DNA of 18,246 nucleotides from Alphaproteobacteria bacterium (GCA_016869775.1 VGDJ01000007.1:1-18246), one strand, 5' to 3'. Shown: positions 1 through 7,651, numbered from the stretch's first letter. Notes: generated from the letters alone by a model not told the origin. A program made the numbers and translations.

Positions 1-1
1 C

Positions 2-1006
2 GAATTTTTTAATAGCCAAATTTTGCCTATAATAATGCTGATTTTACCAATTATTGGAAAGATTTTATTAATTATATTACCACTTTTGGGAGCAGTTGCT
101 TACTTAACTCTTATGGAACGCAAAGTTATCGCTTCAATGCAATTACGCAAAGGCCCTTCAGTTGTTGGTCCATTTGGACTTCTTCAACCTTTGGCCGATG
201 GTTTAAAGCTAATGCTCAAAGAGGTTATAATTCCGAGTGAATCAAATAAAATTCTATTTTTAGTCGCTCCAATTATCACTTTTGTTCTAGCTTTAATTGG
301 CTGGGCAGTAATTCCGTTTTCTGAGAGTTTTGTAGTTGCCAATTTAAATGTCGGCGTAACTTATCTTCTTGCCAGCTCATCTCTTGGGGTTTACGGCATT
401 ATAATTTCGGGCTGGGCTTCAAACTCTAAATACGCATTTTTAGGAGCTATTCGCTCTTCAGCACAAATGATTTCTTATGAAGTTTCAATTGGTTTGATCA
501 TCATTTCAGTCGCCCTTTGCGCTGGCTCACTAAATTTATCAGAAATTGTTTTGGCTCAAAAAAATCATTGGTTTGTTTTACCAATGTTGCCAATGTTTTT
601 ATTATTTTTTATCTCAGCTCTAGCTGAAACCAATCGTCACCCTTTCGACCTTCCCGAAGCTGAATCAGAGCTTGTCGCCGGCTACAATGTCGAATATAGC
701 TCAATGCCGTTTTCAATGTTTTTTTTGGGTGAATACGCCAATATGATTTTAATTTCAGCCTTTGCATCAATCTTATTTTTAGGAGGCTGGCTCGCTCCTT
801 TTGAATGCGCATTTTGCAATGCTATTCCCGGATTTGTTTGGTTATGTTTAAAAATATTAATTTTACTATTTTGTTTTATTTGGGTTAGAGCCACATTACC
901 ACGCTATCGCTACGATCAACTCATGAGATTGGGTTGGAAAGTATTTTTACCTTTATCACTATTGTGGGTGGTTGGCACCGCAAGCTTTATAGTTTTCATT
1001 CAATAA
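2..1006 (+). CDS. nuoH: NADH-quinone oxidoreductase subunit H (5' end cut by window)
   Basis: Complex I membrane subunit that joins the peripheral arm to the proton-pumping arm and forms part of the quinone-binding chamber in the inner membrane. Seen: about eight hydrophobic helices, the ERKVIASMQLRKGP segment after the first helix, the SNSKYAFLGAIRSSAQMISYE loop region, and the conserved ETNRHPFDLPEAESELVAGY stretch that lines the quinone site. The reading frame is open to the left edge. A TTG at 23 or ATG at 35 would give a first helix shorter than usual for alphaproteobacterial NuoH (about 340 residues), so I infer that the true start lies just outside the window. nuoI follows after 9 bp, consistent with one operon. 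Confidence 0.95.
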   Translation, partial: EFFNSQILPIIMLILPIIGKILLIILPLLGAVAYLTLMERKVIASMQLRKGPSVVGPFGLLQPLADGLKLMLKEVIIPSESNKILFLVAPIITFVLALIGWAVIPFSESFVVANLNVGVTYLLASSSLGVYGIIISGWASNSKYAFLGAIRSSAQMISYEVSIGLIIISVALCAGSLNLSEIVLAQKNHWFVLPMLPMFLLFFISALAETNRHPFDLPEAESELVAGYNVEYSSMPFSMFFLGEYANMILISAFASILFLGGWLAPFECAFCNAIPGFVWLCLKILILLFCFIWVRATLPRYRYDQLMRLGWKVFLPLSLLWVVGTASFIVFIQ

Positions 1007-1015
1007 ATTCTAAAA

Positions 1016-1501
1016 ATGCAAATTTTTAAACAAGCCTATTCGTTTTTACTAAAAGAAATATTTATGGGTCATTTGCTAACCCTAAAATATTTCTTCAAAA
1101 AAAAATATACTCTTAACTACCCTTTTGAGAAAGGACCAATTAGTCCGCGCTTTAGAGGTGAGCATGCTCTCAGGCGCTACCCAAATGGCGAAGAAAGATG
1201 TATTGCATGTAAATTATGTGAAGCCATATGCCCAGCTCAAGCCATAACAATCGAAGCTGAGGAAAGATCCGACGGAAGTCGTCGCACCACCAAATACGAC
1301 ATCGATATGCTCAAATGCATATATTGCGGATTGTGCCAAGAGGCTTGCCCAGTCGATGCAATTGTTGAAAGTCCGAATTTTGAATTTTCCACCGAAACTC
1401 GACAAGAACTTTATTACAACAAAGAAAAGCTCTTGGCTAACGGCGAAAGATATGAATATGCTCTTCAAAAAAGCATTGAATGCGATGTTCAAAATCGCTA
1501 A
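1016..1501 (+). CDS. nuoI: NADH-quinone oxidoreductase subunit I (2x[4Fe-4S])
   Basis: Peripheral-arm subunit of complex I that carries clusters N6a and N6b and passes electrons toward N2 and quinone. The 161-residue protein has the usual family length. An amphipathic N-terminal segment (residues 1-30) is followed by two ferredoxin-type motifs: C62-x2-C65-x2-C68-x3-C72-P and C101-x2-C104-x2-C107-x3-C111-P. All eight cysteine ligands are present. The segment GPISPRFRGEHALRRYPNGE just before the first motif is characteristic of NuoI. The ATG at 1016 gives the expected N-terminus. It lies 9 bp after nuoH and 93 bp before nuoJ. Confidence 0.97.
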   Translation: MQIFKQAYSFLLKEIFMGHLLTLKYFFKKKYTLNYPFEKGPISPRFRGEHALRRYPNGEERCIACKLCEAICPAQAITIEAEERSDGSRRTTKYDIDMLKCIYCGLCQEACPVDAIVESPNFEFSTETRQELYYNKEKLLANGERYEYALQKSIECDVQNR

Positions 1502-1594
1502 AAAATCATTAAATTTTAAAAATCATTTTTAAAAAATTGACTAAAAATTTAAACTAAACAACATCGTTTAAACCTCAATTAACAATCATTCTCA

Positions 1595-2206
1595 ATGAAT
1601 TTTACACTATATTTATTTTATATCTTCTCATTCGTTTTAATATCTTCTTCACTTGCCGTTGTCGTCTCCAGAAATATGGTGAACGCTGTAATATTTTTAA
1701 TTTTAGTTTTTTTTAATGTTGCTGGTTTATTCATTTTACTAGGCGCCGAATATTTAGCCATGCTCCTAATTGTTGTTTATGTTGGGGCGATTGCTGTTTT
1801 GTTTCTATTTGTAGTCATGATGCTTAATGTTGATCTCAAAATTATCGAAAATATAAATCGTCGCAAACCATTAATAACAATGCTCGCACTCATAATATTT
1901 TGTGAACTATTCTTGATTACCAAATTTTCTAACATTAATTACACAAACAAAATTACTAAATTTCCGACCCCGCAAAATATTCACAATACCAAAGCGATTG
2001 GCAAAATTTTATACACCGACTTTTTTTTGCCATTTCAGGTCTCGGGGGCAATTCTTTTTGTAGCTATGATTGGAGCAATTGTTCTAACCTTAAAACCCGA
2101 AAAAAGATTCATTCGTAAACAAAATATTGCTTCACAAGTGCATCGCACTCGGGGTGAATCGCTTGAAATTATCAATGTAAAATCAGGCCAAGGAATCGAC
2201 TTATAA
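1595..2206 (+). CDS. nuoJ: NADH-quinone oxidoreductase subunit J
   Basis: Membrane subunit of complex I next to NuoK and NuoH. The 203-residue protein has five predicted hydrophobic helices. The third contains the diagnostic YVGAIAVLFLFVVMML segment, the pi-bulge helix that changes conformation during turnover in solved complex I structures. The C-terminal helix (about residues 145-168) is followed by a basic tail. It is separated from nuoI by a 93-bp AT-rich gap, the longest gap inside this nuo group, and from nuoK by only 8 bp. The ATG at 1595 is taken because it gives a normal first helix. No Shine-Dalgarno sequence is obvious. Confidence 0.94.
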   Translation: MNFTLYLFYIFSFVLISSSLAVVVSRNMVNAVIFLILVFFNVAGLFILLGAEYLAMLLIVVYVGAIAVLFLFVVMMLNVDLKIIENINRRKPLITMLALIIFCELFLITKFSNINYTNKITKFPTPQNIHNTKAIGKILYTDFFLPFQVSGAILFVAMIGAIVLTLKPEKRFIRKQNIASQVHRTRGESLEIINVKSGQGIDL

Positions 2207-2214
2207 TCAATTTT

Positions 2215-2526
2215 ATGAACTATATCAGCCATTATCACTTTGTTACTCTCGCCATAATTTTATTTTGCATCGGCGTAGCTGGAATTTTCTTAAATCGCAA
2301 AAACATAATTTCAATTCTGATGTCGATTGAAATTATGCTTGTTTCTGTAAACATTAACTTTGTGGCATTTTCAGTTTACCTAAATGACTTACTTGGTCAG
2401 ATTTTTGCGATTTTCGTTTTAACAGTTGCCGGGGCAGAAGCGGCAATTGGTTTAGCGATTTTGGTAGTTTACTTTAATAATTGCAAAAACATCGAACTCG
2501 AAGACATCTCATCTATGAAAGGTTAA
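2215..2526 (+). CDS. nuoK: NADH-quinone oxidoreductase subunit K
   Basis: Small membrane subunit of the complex I pumping arm (103 residues, usual length about 100). It has three hydrophobic helices and the two buried glutamates needed for proton transfer: E39 in the segment SILMSIEIMLVSVN and E75 in TVAGAEAAIGLAI. These correspond to E36 and E72 of E. coli NuoK. It starts 8 bp after nuoJ. In many bacteria nuoL, M and N follow. Here the next gene is an unrelated secreted protein 16 bp downstream, so the nuo genes stop at K in this window. Confidence 0.96.
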   Translation: MNYISHYHFVTLAIILFCIGVAGIFLNRKNIISILMSIEIMLVSVNINFVAFSVYLNDLLGQIFAIFVLTVAGAEAAIGLAILVVYFNNCKNIELEDISSMKG

Positions 2527-2542
2527 TCCATCAAAGGATATA

Positions 2543-3958
2543 ATGCTTAAAAATCTTGTCTTACCAATCATAATTTTTAGTTCATTCATCAATAAATCAT
2601 TAGCTCAGAACCAAGATTTTTGCTCAAATAAAGAAAGATATTACGATGCCATTTTGCAAGAAGTTTCTAAAAAAAACCCAAACGCAATCAATAACCTTCC
2701 AGAGTGTTTAAAACAAGATAGAAATCTAATTCTTAAAGCAATATTAATCGATCCGGAGCAATTTCAAAATGCCTCAGATATTTTACACGAAGATAAAATT
2801 TTTATTAAAAGAGCTATAAAAACTAACCCCGAAATCCTGCGCTTGGTTGCCCCAGAGATCAAGATGGATGAATATTTCATGGAAGAAGCAATTTATATAA
2901 ATCGTGACTCACTAAAATATTGTTCATGGAGCTTGCTCGACAATAAATTATTCATGAAACGCATGATTGATCTGGATTCCGACAATTACAAATACGCTTC
3001 TGATCGCTTAAAATCATTTAGTGAATTTGCCAAGCCTGCGCTCGAAGACAATGGTGCACTTCTTGAATTTGCCCCGCCAAATGTCAAATCTAACAAAGAG
3101 TATGTCAAAATTGCCGTAAATTCTGATGAAAGCGCCATAAAATTTGCCCATCCAAAACTTCTATCCGATCCAGAAATTGAAGAGCTTGGTAAAATTATTA
3201 ATCCGTTAGAACCCGTCGAAGAATTCGAAAAATTCTTAAATCAAAATTATGTCTCAACACACAACAAAAAAAATCTCGGAAAATATATTGATAATAAAGG
3301 AAAATTTTTTGGCGATAGAAAAATTATTGATAGAAATTTTATTATAAAATGGAGCAAAAAATATGATCTTGAAAAAATTAAATTTGGTGATTTTGAAGAG
3401 GGTTGGAGCATCAATCCAATAGACAACAGAAATTATGCAGTTGATTGGTCCACAGATTTCAAAAAATATCCGGAATTAATCAAAAAAATCGAAAAATTTT
3501 TTGGCAAAAGAAAAATACCGCCCGAAATTATTTCTGACCTTAGGACCACTTATTTATGGAAAATAAAATCTAAACCCCTAACCATCTCCTTCAATTTATA
3601 TGCGTTATCGCCATCAACTGATGGGGCTTTATCAAATAATTTTGTCAACGTAACTTCAATTAGCGCAATTGCGACCGAGCTACCCAATAAAAAATGGCAA
3701 TTATCAATTATTGAGGTGATTTTTAATCGCGAACTTAAAATCGATCCAATTTATGAAAATGGTCACAAAAAATTCACCTTGTGGGATTTGTATTTAAAAG
3801 ATAAAAACGATCAGAGTCCCAAAATTATTTACAAGGTCGGGGACAGTGTTTCGGATTATTTTGAAGTTTATCAAGAACAAAAAAACGGCAAGTATCGCTC
3901 AATATATAAATCTGAACCAATTCAAGGTATCAATAAAGTAAATCTTGATAAAAACTAA
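2543..3958 (+). CDS. secreted DUF4116-repeat protein of unknown function
   Basis: Function unknown. The 471-residue protein opens with a clear Sec signal peptide: basic start, hydrophobic residues 5-16, probable cleavage after SLA at residue 21. Residues about 36-208 form roughly seven degenerate 24-25-residue repeats with the consensus [F/Y]xxxAIxxNPxxLxxAxxxLxxD, typical of DUF4116 families seen in host-associated bacteria. Residues about 225-471 are polar, rich in Lys, Asn and Asp, and match nothing I recognise. An AAAGGA ribosome binding site (2533-2538) sits 4 bases before the ATG. It lies 16 bp after nuoK, so it is probably cotranscribed with the complex I genes. The stop overlaps the stop of the convergent gdpD-like gene. 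Export to the periplasm or beyond is inferred from the signal peptide. Confidence 0.82.
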   Translation: MLKNLVLPIIIFSSFINKSLAQNQDFCSNKERYYDAILQEVSKKNPNAINNLPECLKQDRNLILKAILIDPEQFQNASDILHEDKIFIKRAIKTNPEILRLVAPEIKMDEYFMEEAIYINRDSLKYCSWSLLDNKLFMKRMIDLDSDNYKYASDRLKSFSEFAKPALEDNGALLEFAPPNVKSNKEYVKIAVNSDESAIKFAHPKLLSDPEIEELGKIINPLEPVEEFEKFLNQNYVSTHNKKNLGKYIDNKGKFFGDRKIIDRNFIIKWSKKYDLEKIKFGDFEEGWSINPIDNRNYAVDWSTDFKKYPELIKKIEKFFGKRKIPPEIISDLRTTYLWKIKSKPLTISFNLYALSPSTDGALSNNFVNVTSISAIATELPNKKWQLSIIEVIFNRELKIDPIYENGHKKFTLWDLYLKDKNDQSPKIIYKVGDSVSDYFEVYQEQKNGKYRSIYKSEPIQGINKVNLDKN

Positions 3959-4590
3959 ATTACCAAATTATCGGTCGCGAACTTATCAACGCCCATCACC
4001 ATGAGATCGTTATAAATATGAATATCGTTAACCGTCCATGCGAAAATTTTTTTTGGATCGATCAACTCAAGATTGCCTTTAGTAATCAATTTATAGTCAA
4101 TCGAAACATAATCGATAACCTCAATATCAAGCAATTCAGAAATCTTCAAAACTTGCGATTGGTGGTCACAAACCCCTAAAAAATTAATTTTCTTTCCAAA
4201 AAAATTGCGAAATTCGCGAGCAATTTTTTCTGCAAGCTCAGAATTAGTGATGTAAGGAGCAAAATAAACTTGCTCTAAATTAATTTTGTTTGAATCCAAA
4301 TCATTTTTAACAAGCCGCAAAACTTCTCTCACATTATTTTCATCAATATTTTTGAAATCGATCCAATAATCAATTTGATTGTTATAAATAAAATAATCGC
4401 CAAAACGCGGAAGGTTAAAAAGCGAAGATTTGCTCGGTTTATCGTGACTCAAAAATAACTGGTTTTCTTGCCACCAAATATCAAATTCAACAGCTTTAAA
4501 ACCGTTCTTAAAAGCATTTTTAAGACTTGCAATCGAGTTTTGTTTGATGTTATTTTGAACAAAACCACGGTGGGCAAAAATTTTAATCAT
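3955..4590 (-). CDS. glycerophosphodiester phosphodiesterase family protein
   Basis: Likely hydrolyses glycerophosphodiesters from phospholipid breakdown to sn-glycerol 3-phosphate and an alcohol. The protein has 211 residues, shorter than the usual 240-250. The family signature HR(x)nExD(x)mHD is intact: H7-R8-G9, E35-x-D37 and H49-D50. The C-terminal TIM-barrel strand FAWTVND and the closing FATDNL are also typical. The glutamate of the common PENT motif is replaced (Q17-N18-S19), as in a shorter subfamily with the pattern QNS. There is no signal peptide, so a cytoplasmic role is inferred. Its start lies 8 bp from the divergent cutA start, and its last 4 bases overlap the end of the DUF4116 gene on the other strand. 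Confidence 0.88.
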   Translation of the reverse strand: MIKIFAHRGFVQNNIKQNSIASLKNAFKNGFKAVEFDIWWQENQLFLSHDKPSKSSLFNLPRFGDYFIYNNQIDYWIDFKNIDENNVREVLRLVKNDLDSNKINLEQVYFAPYITNSELAEKIAREFRNFFGKKINFLGVCDHQSQVLKISELLDIEVIDYVSIDYKLITKGNLELIDPKKIFAWTVNDIHIYNDLMVMGVDKFATDNLVI

Positions 4591-4598
4591 CGCTACTT

Positions 4599-4922
4599 AT
4601 GAAAAATAAATTTATTGAAATTAAAACTACTTATAAAAGCTTAATATTAGCAAAAAAAACTTGCCAAAAATTACTAGAAAATAAATTAGTTGCATGTGCA
4701 CAAATATCTAAAATTCAAAGCTTTTATATATTTGATAACAAACCTGAAATTCAAAATGAAATTTTAGTTGTCCTCAAAACAAAAAAATCGTTGTATCATA
4801 AAATAAAAAAAGCAATCATTCAGGGACACGAATATAAAGTACCACAATTTATATCCCAAAATATTGATGACGGTTCCGATTCTTATCTGAAATGGATTGA
4901 ATCATCTTTAAAAAATAAATGA
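4599..4922 (+). CDS. cutA: CutA1-like divalent-ion tolerance protein
   Basis: A 107-residue protein of the CutA1 family, small trimeric ferredoxin-like-fold proteins (about 105-115 residues). The cellular role is unsettled and the link to copper tolerance is historical. Seen: the LxxNKLVACAQI segment (residues 27-36) matching the family LLExrLAACvNi pattern, E54 and K60-T61 in NEILVVLKTK, H77-x-Y79-x-V81-P82, and Y96-x2-W99 near the end. It is divergent: the usual SxYxW is SFYIF here and the HPYEVPE motif is HEYKVPQ. No Shine-Dalgarno sequence precedes the ATG. Its promoter must lie inside the divergent phosphodiesterase gene or the transcript must be nearly leaderless, because only 8 bp separate the two starts. 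Confidence 0.85.
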   Translation: MKNKFIEIKTTYKSLILAKKTCQKLLENKLVACAQISKIQSFYIFDNKPEIQNEILVVLKTKKSLYHKIKKAIIQGHEYKVPQFISQNIDDGSDSYLKWIESSLKNK

Positions 4923-4931
4923 ATTACAACT

Positions 4932-4955
4932 AATGAACGATTTTGAATCGTCATT
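4932..4955 (+). terminator. weak hairpin after cutA
   Basis: The arms AATGAACGATT (4932-4942) and AATCGTCATT (4946-4955) pair with one bulged A around a three-base loop, starting 10 bases after the cutA stop. No T-run follows, so it is a poor intrinsic terminator. It may instead protect the 3' end of the mRNA. Confidence 0.35.
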
Positions 4956-4977
4956 ACTTACGTTAAATTTTAATCAA

Positions 4978-5080
4978 ACGAGTCAAACAGCTAGTTTCAA
5001 GATATTTTACCAGAAAAAAATATGATAAATAATATTTCAATTTATTTTTATTCTCCTTAGAAAATAGCTGATTCACTCGT
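4978..5080. repeat. imperfect inverted repeat in the rne leader
   Basis: ACGAGTCAAACAGCTA (4978-4993) pairs with TAGCTGATTCACTCGT (5065-5080) at 14 of 16 positions. After one mismatch, TTTC (4995-4998) continues to pair with GAAA (5060-5063), giving 18 pairs over 21 positions around a 61-base loop. The right arm ends 10 bases before the rne ribosome binding site (GAGG, 5091-5094). It could form a long stem in the rne mRNA leader, or a cruciform or operator in DNA. A TATGAT hexamer (5021-5026) lies in the loop. If transcription starts there, the left arm would not be in the mRNA. Confidence 0.6.
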
Positions 5081-5098
5081 CATTTTATTAGAGGAAAA

Positions 5099-7075
5099 AT
5101 GACAAAAATTACAATTGCAATCGATGGTGCACACCGCGAAGAAACCCGCGTTGCCGTGCTTGGTGGTGATGGAAAATTACTTGATTTTGACCGCTCAGCA
5201 TTAGCCATAAAACAAATTAAGGGCAATATTTATCTAGCACGAGTTACTCGAGTTGAACCTTCTCTTCAAGCTTGTTTTGTGGATTATGGATCTGATCGAC
5301 ACGGATTTCTTCCATTTGCAGATATTCACCCAGATTACTATCAAATTTCTGAAGTCGAAAGACAAAAACTCAGGGAGTTAAATATTATTCAAACTAATCG
5401 AAGCGAAGACGATGATAATTCGAGTGGGCAAAGTTATTCAAATAATTACCAAAATAATCACTCTAAGAATCACGAAGAAGAAAATTTAGATGGCGAGTCT
5501 ATAACAACTGGCTCTTATTCTGTTGAAGATGAAGTTTCAGAATATGGCGGCAATATATACAACATTCATAAGCGTTTCAATATTCAAGAAGTTATAAAAC
5601 CCAACCAACTTATATTGGTGCAAGTATCCAAGGAGGAAAGAGGTAATAAAGGTGCTTCGATGACTACTTATATCTCTATTGCCGGAAAATACTGCGTTTT
5701 AATGGCCAATACTCCAAATAAAGGGGGTGTTTCTAAAAAAGTTGATAATTTTCGTGATAGAAAAATTTTACGTTCAATATTAACTGAAATTAATATTGGC
5801 AATGATCGTTCAGTTATAATCAGAACCGCCGGAGTTGGCAAAAAACCCGAAGAAATCAAACGTGATTGCGAATATCTTAATCGCTTATGGGACAACATAA
5901 AGGAAACGTCGCAAAACTCTAAAGCTCCTTCATTCATTCATGCTGAAGATGATATAATCAGAAGATGTATTCGAGATATATACAATGAAAATGTTAATGA
6001 AGTTATTGTTGAAGGACGAGATTCATTTGAAATAGTGACTAATTTTGTGAAACTTACCATGCCTTCGGCACCCAATAATATTAAGCTCCACGATGATAGA
6101 GTGCCGATTTTCAACAAATATCGAATTGAGCAACAAATTTCAGCTCTTTACGAAAAACAAATACCGCTCCCATCCGGCGGATCAATTGTAATCGATCACA
6201 CTGAAGCATTAGTTGCAATCGACGTCAACTCCGGAAGAGCTACAAAGGAATCGGGAGTTGAGGAAACAGCCTTTAACACTAACCTCGAAGCAGTTAAAGA
6301 AATCGCTCGCCAATTGCGACTTAGAGATTTGGCGGGGCTAATTGTAATTGATTTTATTGATATGTACGAACAAAAGCATCGTCGTAATATCGAGAGGGCT
6401 TTGCGCGATGAATTACAAAATGACAGAGCCAGAATTCAACTCGGTAGAATAAGTGTTTTTGGACTTCTTGAAATGTCGCGACAAAGACTTGGGGCAAGCT
6501 TCTTCGAAACCATTACCGAACCATGCAAACACTGTGGTGGAACCGGTTATGTTCGGTCAGTTGAAATATTGGCGGTTTCTATTTTAAGAGCAATCAGACA
6601 TGCATGCGCAGATAAACAAACTGGTGTAATTTATGTCTACGCAAGCCCAGAAACACTTGCATACATTATGAATTTCAAAAAGAATGAAATAATTTCTACC
6701 GAAAAAAATTACTCCGTTCATATATTTCTTCATCCTTCAGAAGAAAACGGCTCTCAGGGTTTTAATATCAAGAAACGCAAATCATTATCTGAAGATGAAA
6801 AAAGGGAATTCGACATGCAAACCACAACCGGAAAAGTTAACCAACTTGGCATAGAAAAAAGTTATTTTGAAGAAATTAACAACCACAATGAAAATTCAGA
6901 AAATAACAGTGATTTCGGTAAAAAACATGTTGCCGATTATGATAGAAATAAAACTCATCATCAAAATCATCGAAATGAAAAAAAATTTAATAGAAGGCAC
7001 GATTCAAGAAATCGCAATAATAACCAAGATAGTAGCAAAAAAAGATCATTTTTCTCATTTTTGTTTGATAAGTAA
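5099..7075 (+). CDS. rne: ribonuclease E/G family endoribonuclease
   Basis: Single-strand endoribonuclease for mRNA decay and rRNA/tRNA processing. The protein has 658 residues. Residues about 38-200 are the S1 RNA-binding domain, with KGNIYLARVTRV and CFVDYG clear, interrupted by an acidic, Asn/Ser-rich insert at about 95-160 as in many alphaproteobacterial RNase E proteins. The DNase I-like catalytic part carries the two metal-binding aspartates D375 (VAIDVNSG) and D418 (IVIDFIDM). The Zn-link motif C476-x2-C479-GGTG allows dimer and tetramer formation. The tail from about 560 is Asn/His/Lys/Arg rich, probably disordered, ending in RSFFSFLF. It is much shorter than the 1061-residue E. coli enzyme, so a full degradosome scaffold is absent. 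The GAGG ribosome binding site 4 bases from the ATG fixes the start. Confidence 0.93.
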   Translation: MTKITIAIDGAHREETRVAVLGGDGKLLDFDRSALAIKQIKGNIYLARVTRVEPSLQACFVDYGSDRHGFLPFADIHPDYYQISEVERQKLRELNIIQTNRSEDDDNSSGQSYSNNYQNNHSKNHEEENLDGESITTGSYSVEDEVSEYGGNIYNIHKRFNIQEVIKPNQLILVQVSKEERGNKGASMTTYISIAGKYCVLMANTPNKGGVSKKVDNFRDRKILRSILTEINIGNDRSVIIRTAGVGKKPEEIKRDCEYLNRLWDNIKETSQNSKAPSFIHAEDDIIRRCIRDIYNENVNEVIVEGRDSFEIVTNFVKLTMPSAPNNIKLHDDRVPIFNKYRIEQQISALYEKQIPLPSGGSIVIDHTEALVAIDVNSGRATKESGVEETAFNTNLEAVKEIARQLRLRDLAGLIVIDFIDMYEQKHRRNIERALRDELQNDRARIQLGRISVFGLLEMSRQRLGASFFETITEPCKHCGGTGYVRSVEILAVSILRAIRHACADKQTGVIYVYASPETLAYIMNFKKNEIISTEKNYSVHIFLHPSEENGSQGFNIKKRKSLSEDEKREFDMQTTTGKVNQLGIEKSYFEEINNHNENSENNSDFGKKHVADYDRNKTHHQNHRNEKKFNRRHDSRNRNNNQDSSKKRSFFSFLFDK

Positions 7076-7278
7076 TTTTGTCAGAATTAGATCAAAATGA
7101 ACACTAATATTTCTTCATTATATAAACTCAATGGCAATTAAAATATCTTATAAATTCCGTCTTAACAAATTATGATTGGCAAGGTTTAAGGCTCAAATTT
7201 TGTCTCAGAATTTTTATAACCCTTCATTTAAAAGTAATTCGATGAGTTAGGCGATGTCTTTTAAGGTGGATTTTAATG

Positions 7279-7566
7279 CTAAACAGAAAGAAAGCTTGTA
7301 ATTAAAATCAAAATTATCGCAAGATAGATTATAGATATAAGTGAACAAGAAAAGCTTACAATTTCTAAGTTACCTATTGAGGCTGAAAATTCATTTTCAT
7401 TATTAGCGCTAAACATCATCAAACCCAAAATTATTAGTACAACCGAATACACTAAGGCAAAAAAACCATTCTCAATAAAAAGGTCTGATAAAAAATATAA
7501 GCCATAAAGAAAAATTATGGGGATTAAAAAATTAACTAGTCCTTTAATTAATTCATCATTCTTCAT
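7279..7566 (-). CDS. small membrane protein, possibly MrpB/MnhB-like
   Basis: I do not recognise this gene with certainty. The 95-residue product has three hydrophobic segments: about 8-30, 34-55 and 68-93. The N-terminal half (NDELIKGLVNFLIPIIFLYG) resembles the start of the MrpB/MnhB subunit of Na+/H+ antiporters, which usually runs LxxxLLPLILLFGLY followed by a GGGF turn. Here the turn is NGFF and the protein is shorter than the usual 130-140 residues. No other mrp gene is in the window. The strong terminator of the upstream pilin-like gene (7595-7622) lies just before the start, so it would need its own promoter in about 30 bp. No ribosome binding site is visible. It may be a remnant. Confidence 0.5.
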   Translation of the reverse strand: MKNDELIKGLVNFLIPIIFLYGLYFLSDLFIENGFFALVYSVVLIILGLMMFSANNENEFSASIGNLEIVSFSCSLISIIYLAIILILITSFLSV

Positions 7567-7588
7567 AAAAATTTGTGTATTTATAATT

Positions 7589-7622
7589 AAAAAACCCCGA
7601 CACTCACATTTGAATGTCGGGG
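7589..7622 (-). terminator. intrinsic terminator of the prepilin-like gene
   Basis: CCCCGACA (7595-7602) and TGTCGGGG (7615-7622) form a perfect 8-bp GC-rich stem with a 12-base loop. On the minus strand it is followed by six T residues (7594 down to 7589). It starts about 30 bases after the stop of the prepilin-like gene. No T-run follows on the plus strand, so it acts in one direction. Confidence 0.9.
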
Positions 7623-7651
7623 TAATATATTGTCTATCTAGGTTGTAGCTA

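Noticed and set aside
609..894. Two minus-strand reading frames inside nuoH
   Set aside because: They are antisense to strongly conserved nuoH sequence and resemble no family.
1548..1572. TTTAAAC/GTTTAAA inverted repeat between nuoI and nuoJ
   Set aside because: Seven AT-rich pairs with an 11-base loop are easily reached by chance here. No T-run follows and the nuo genes continue downstream.
6867..7100. A 77-codon plus-strand frame over the end of rne
   Set aside because: It is the +1 frame of the Asn/Lys-rich RNase E tail, with Ile/Lys-rich low-complexity product and no start signal.
7076..7278. Gap between rne and the small membrane protein gene
   Set aside because: Only short weak inverted repeats (for example TTAAAAG with CTTTTAA) and frames under 20 codons were seen. 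No RNA gene or terminator could be supported.
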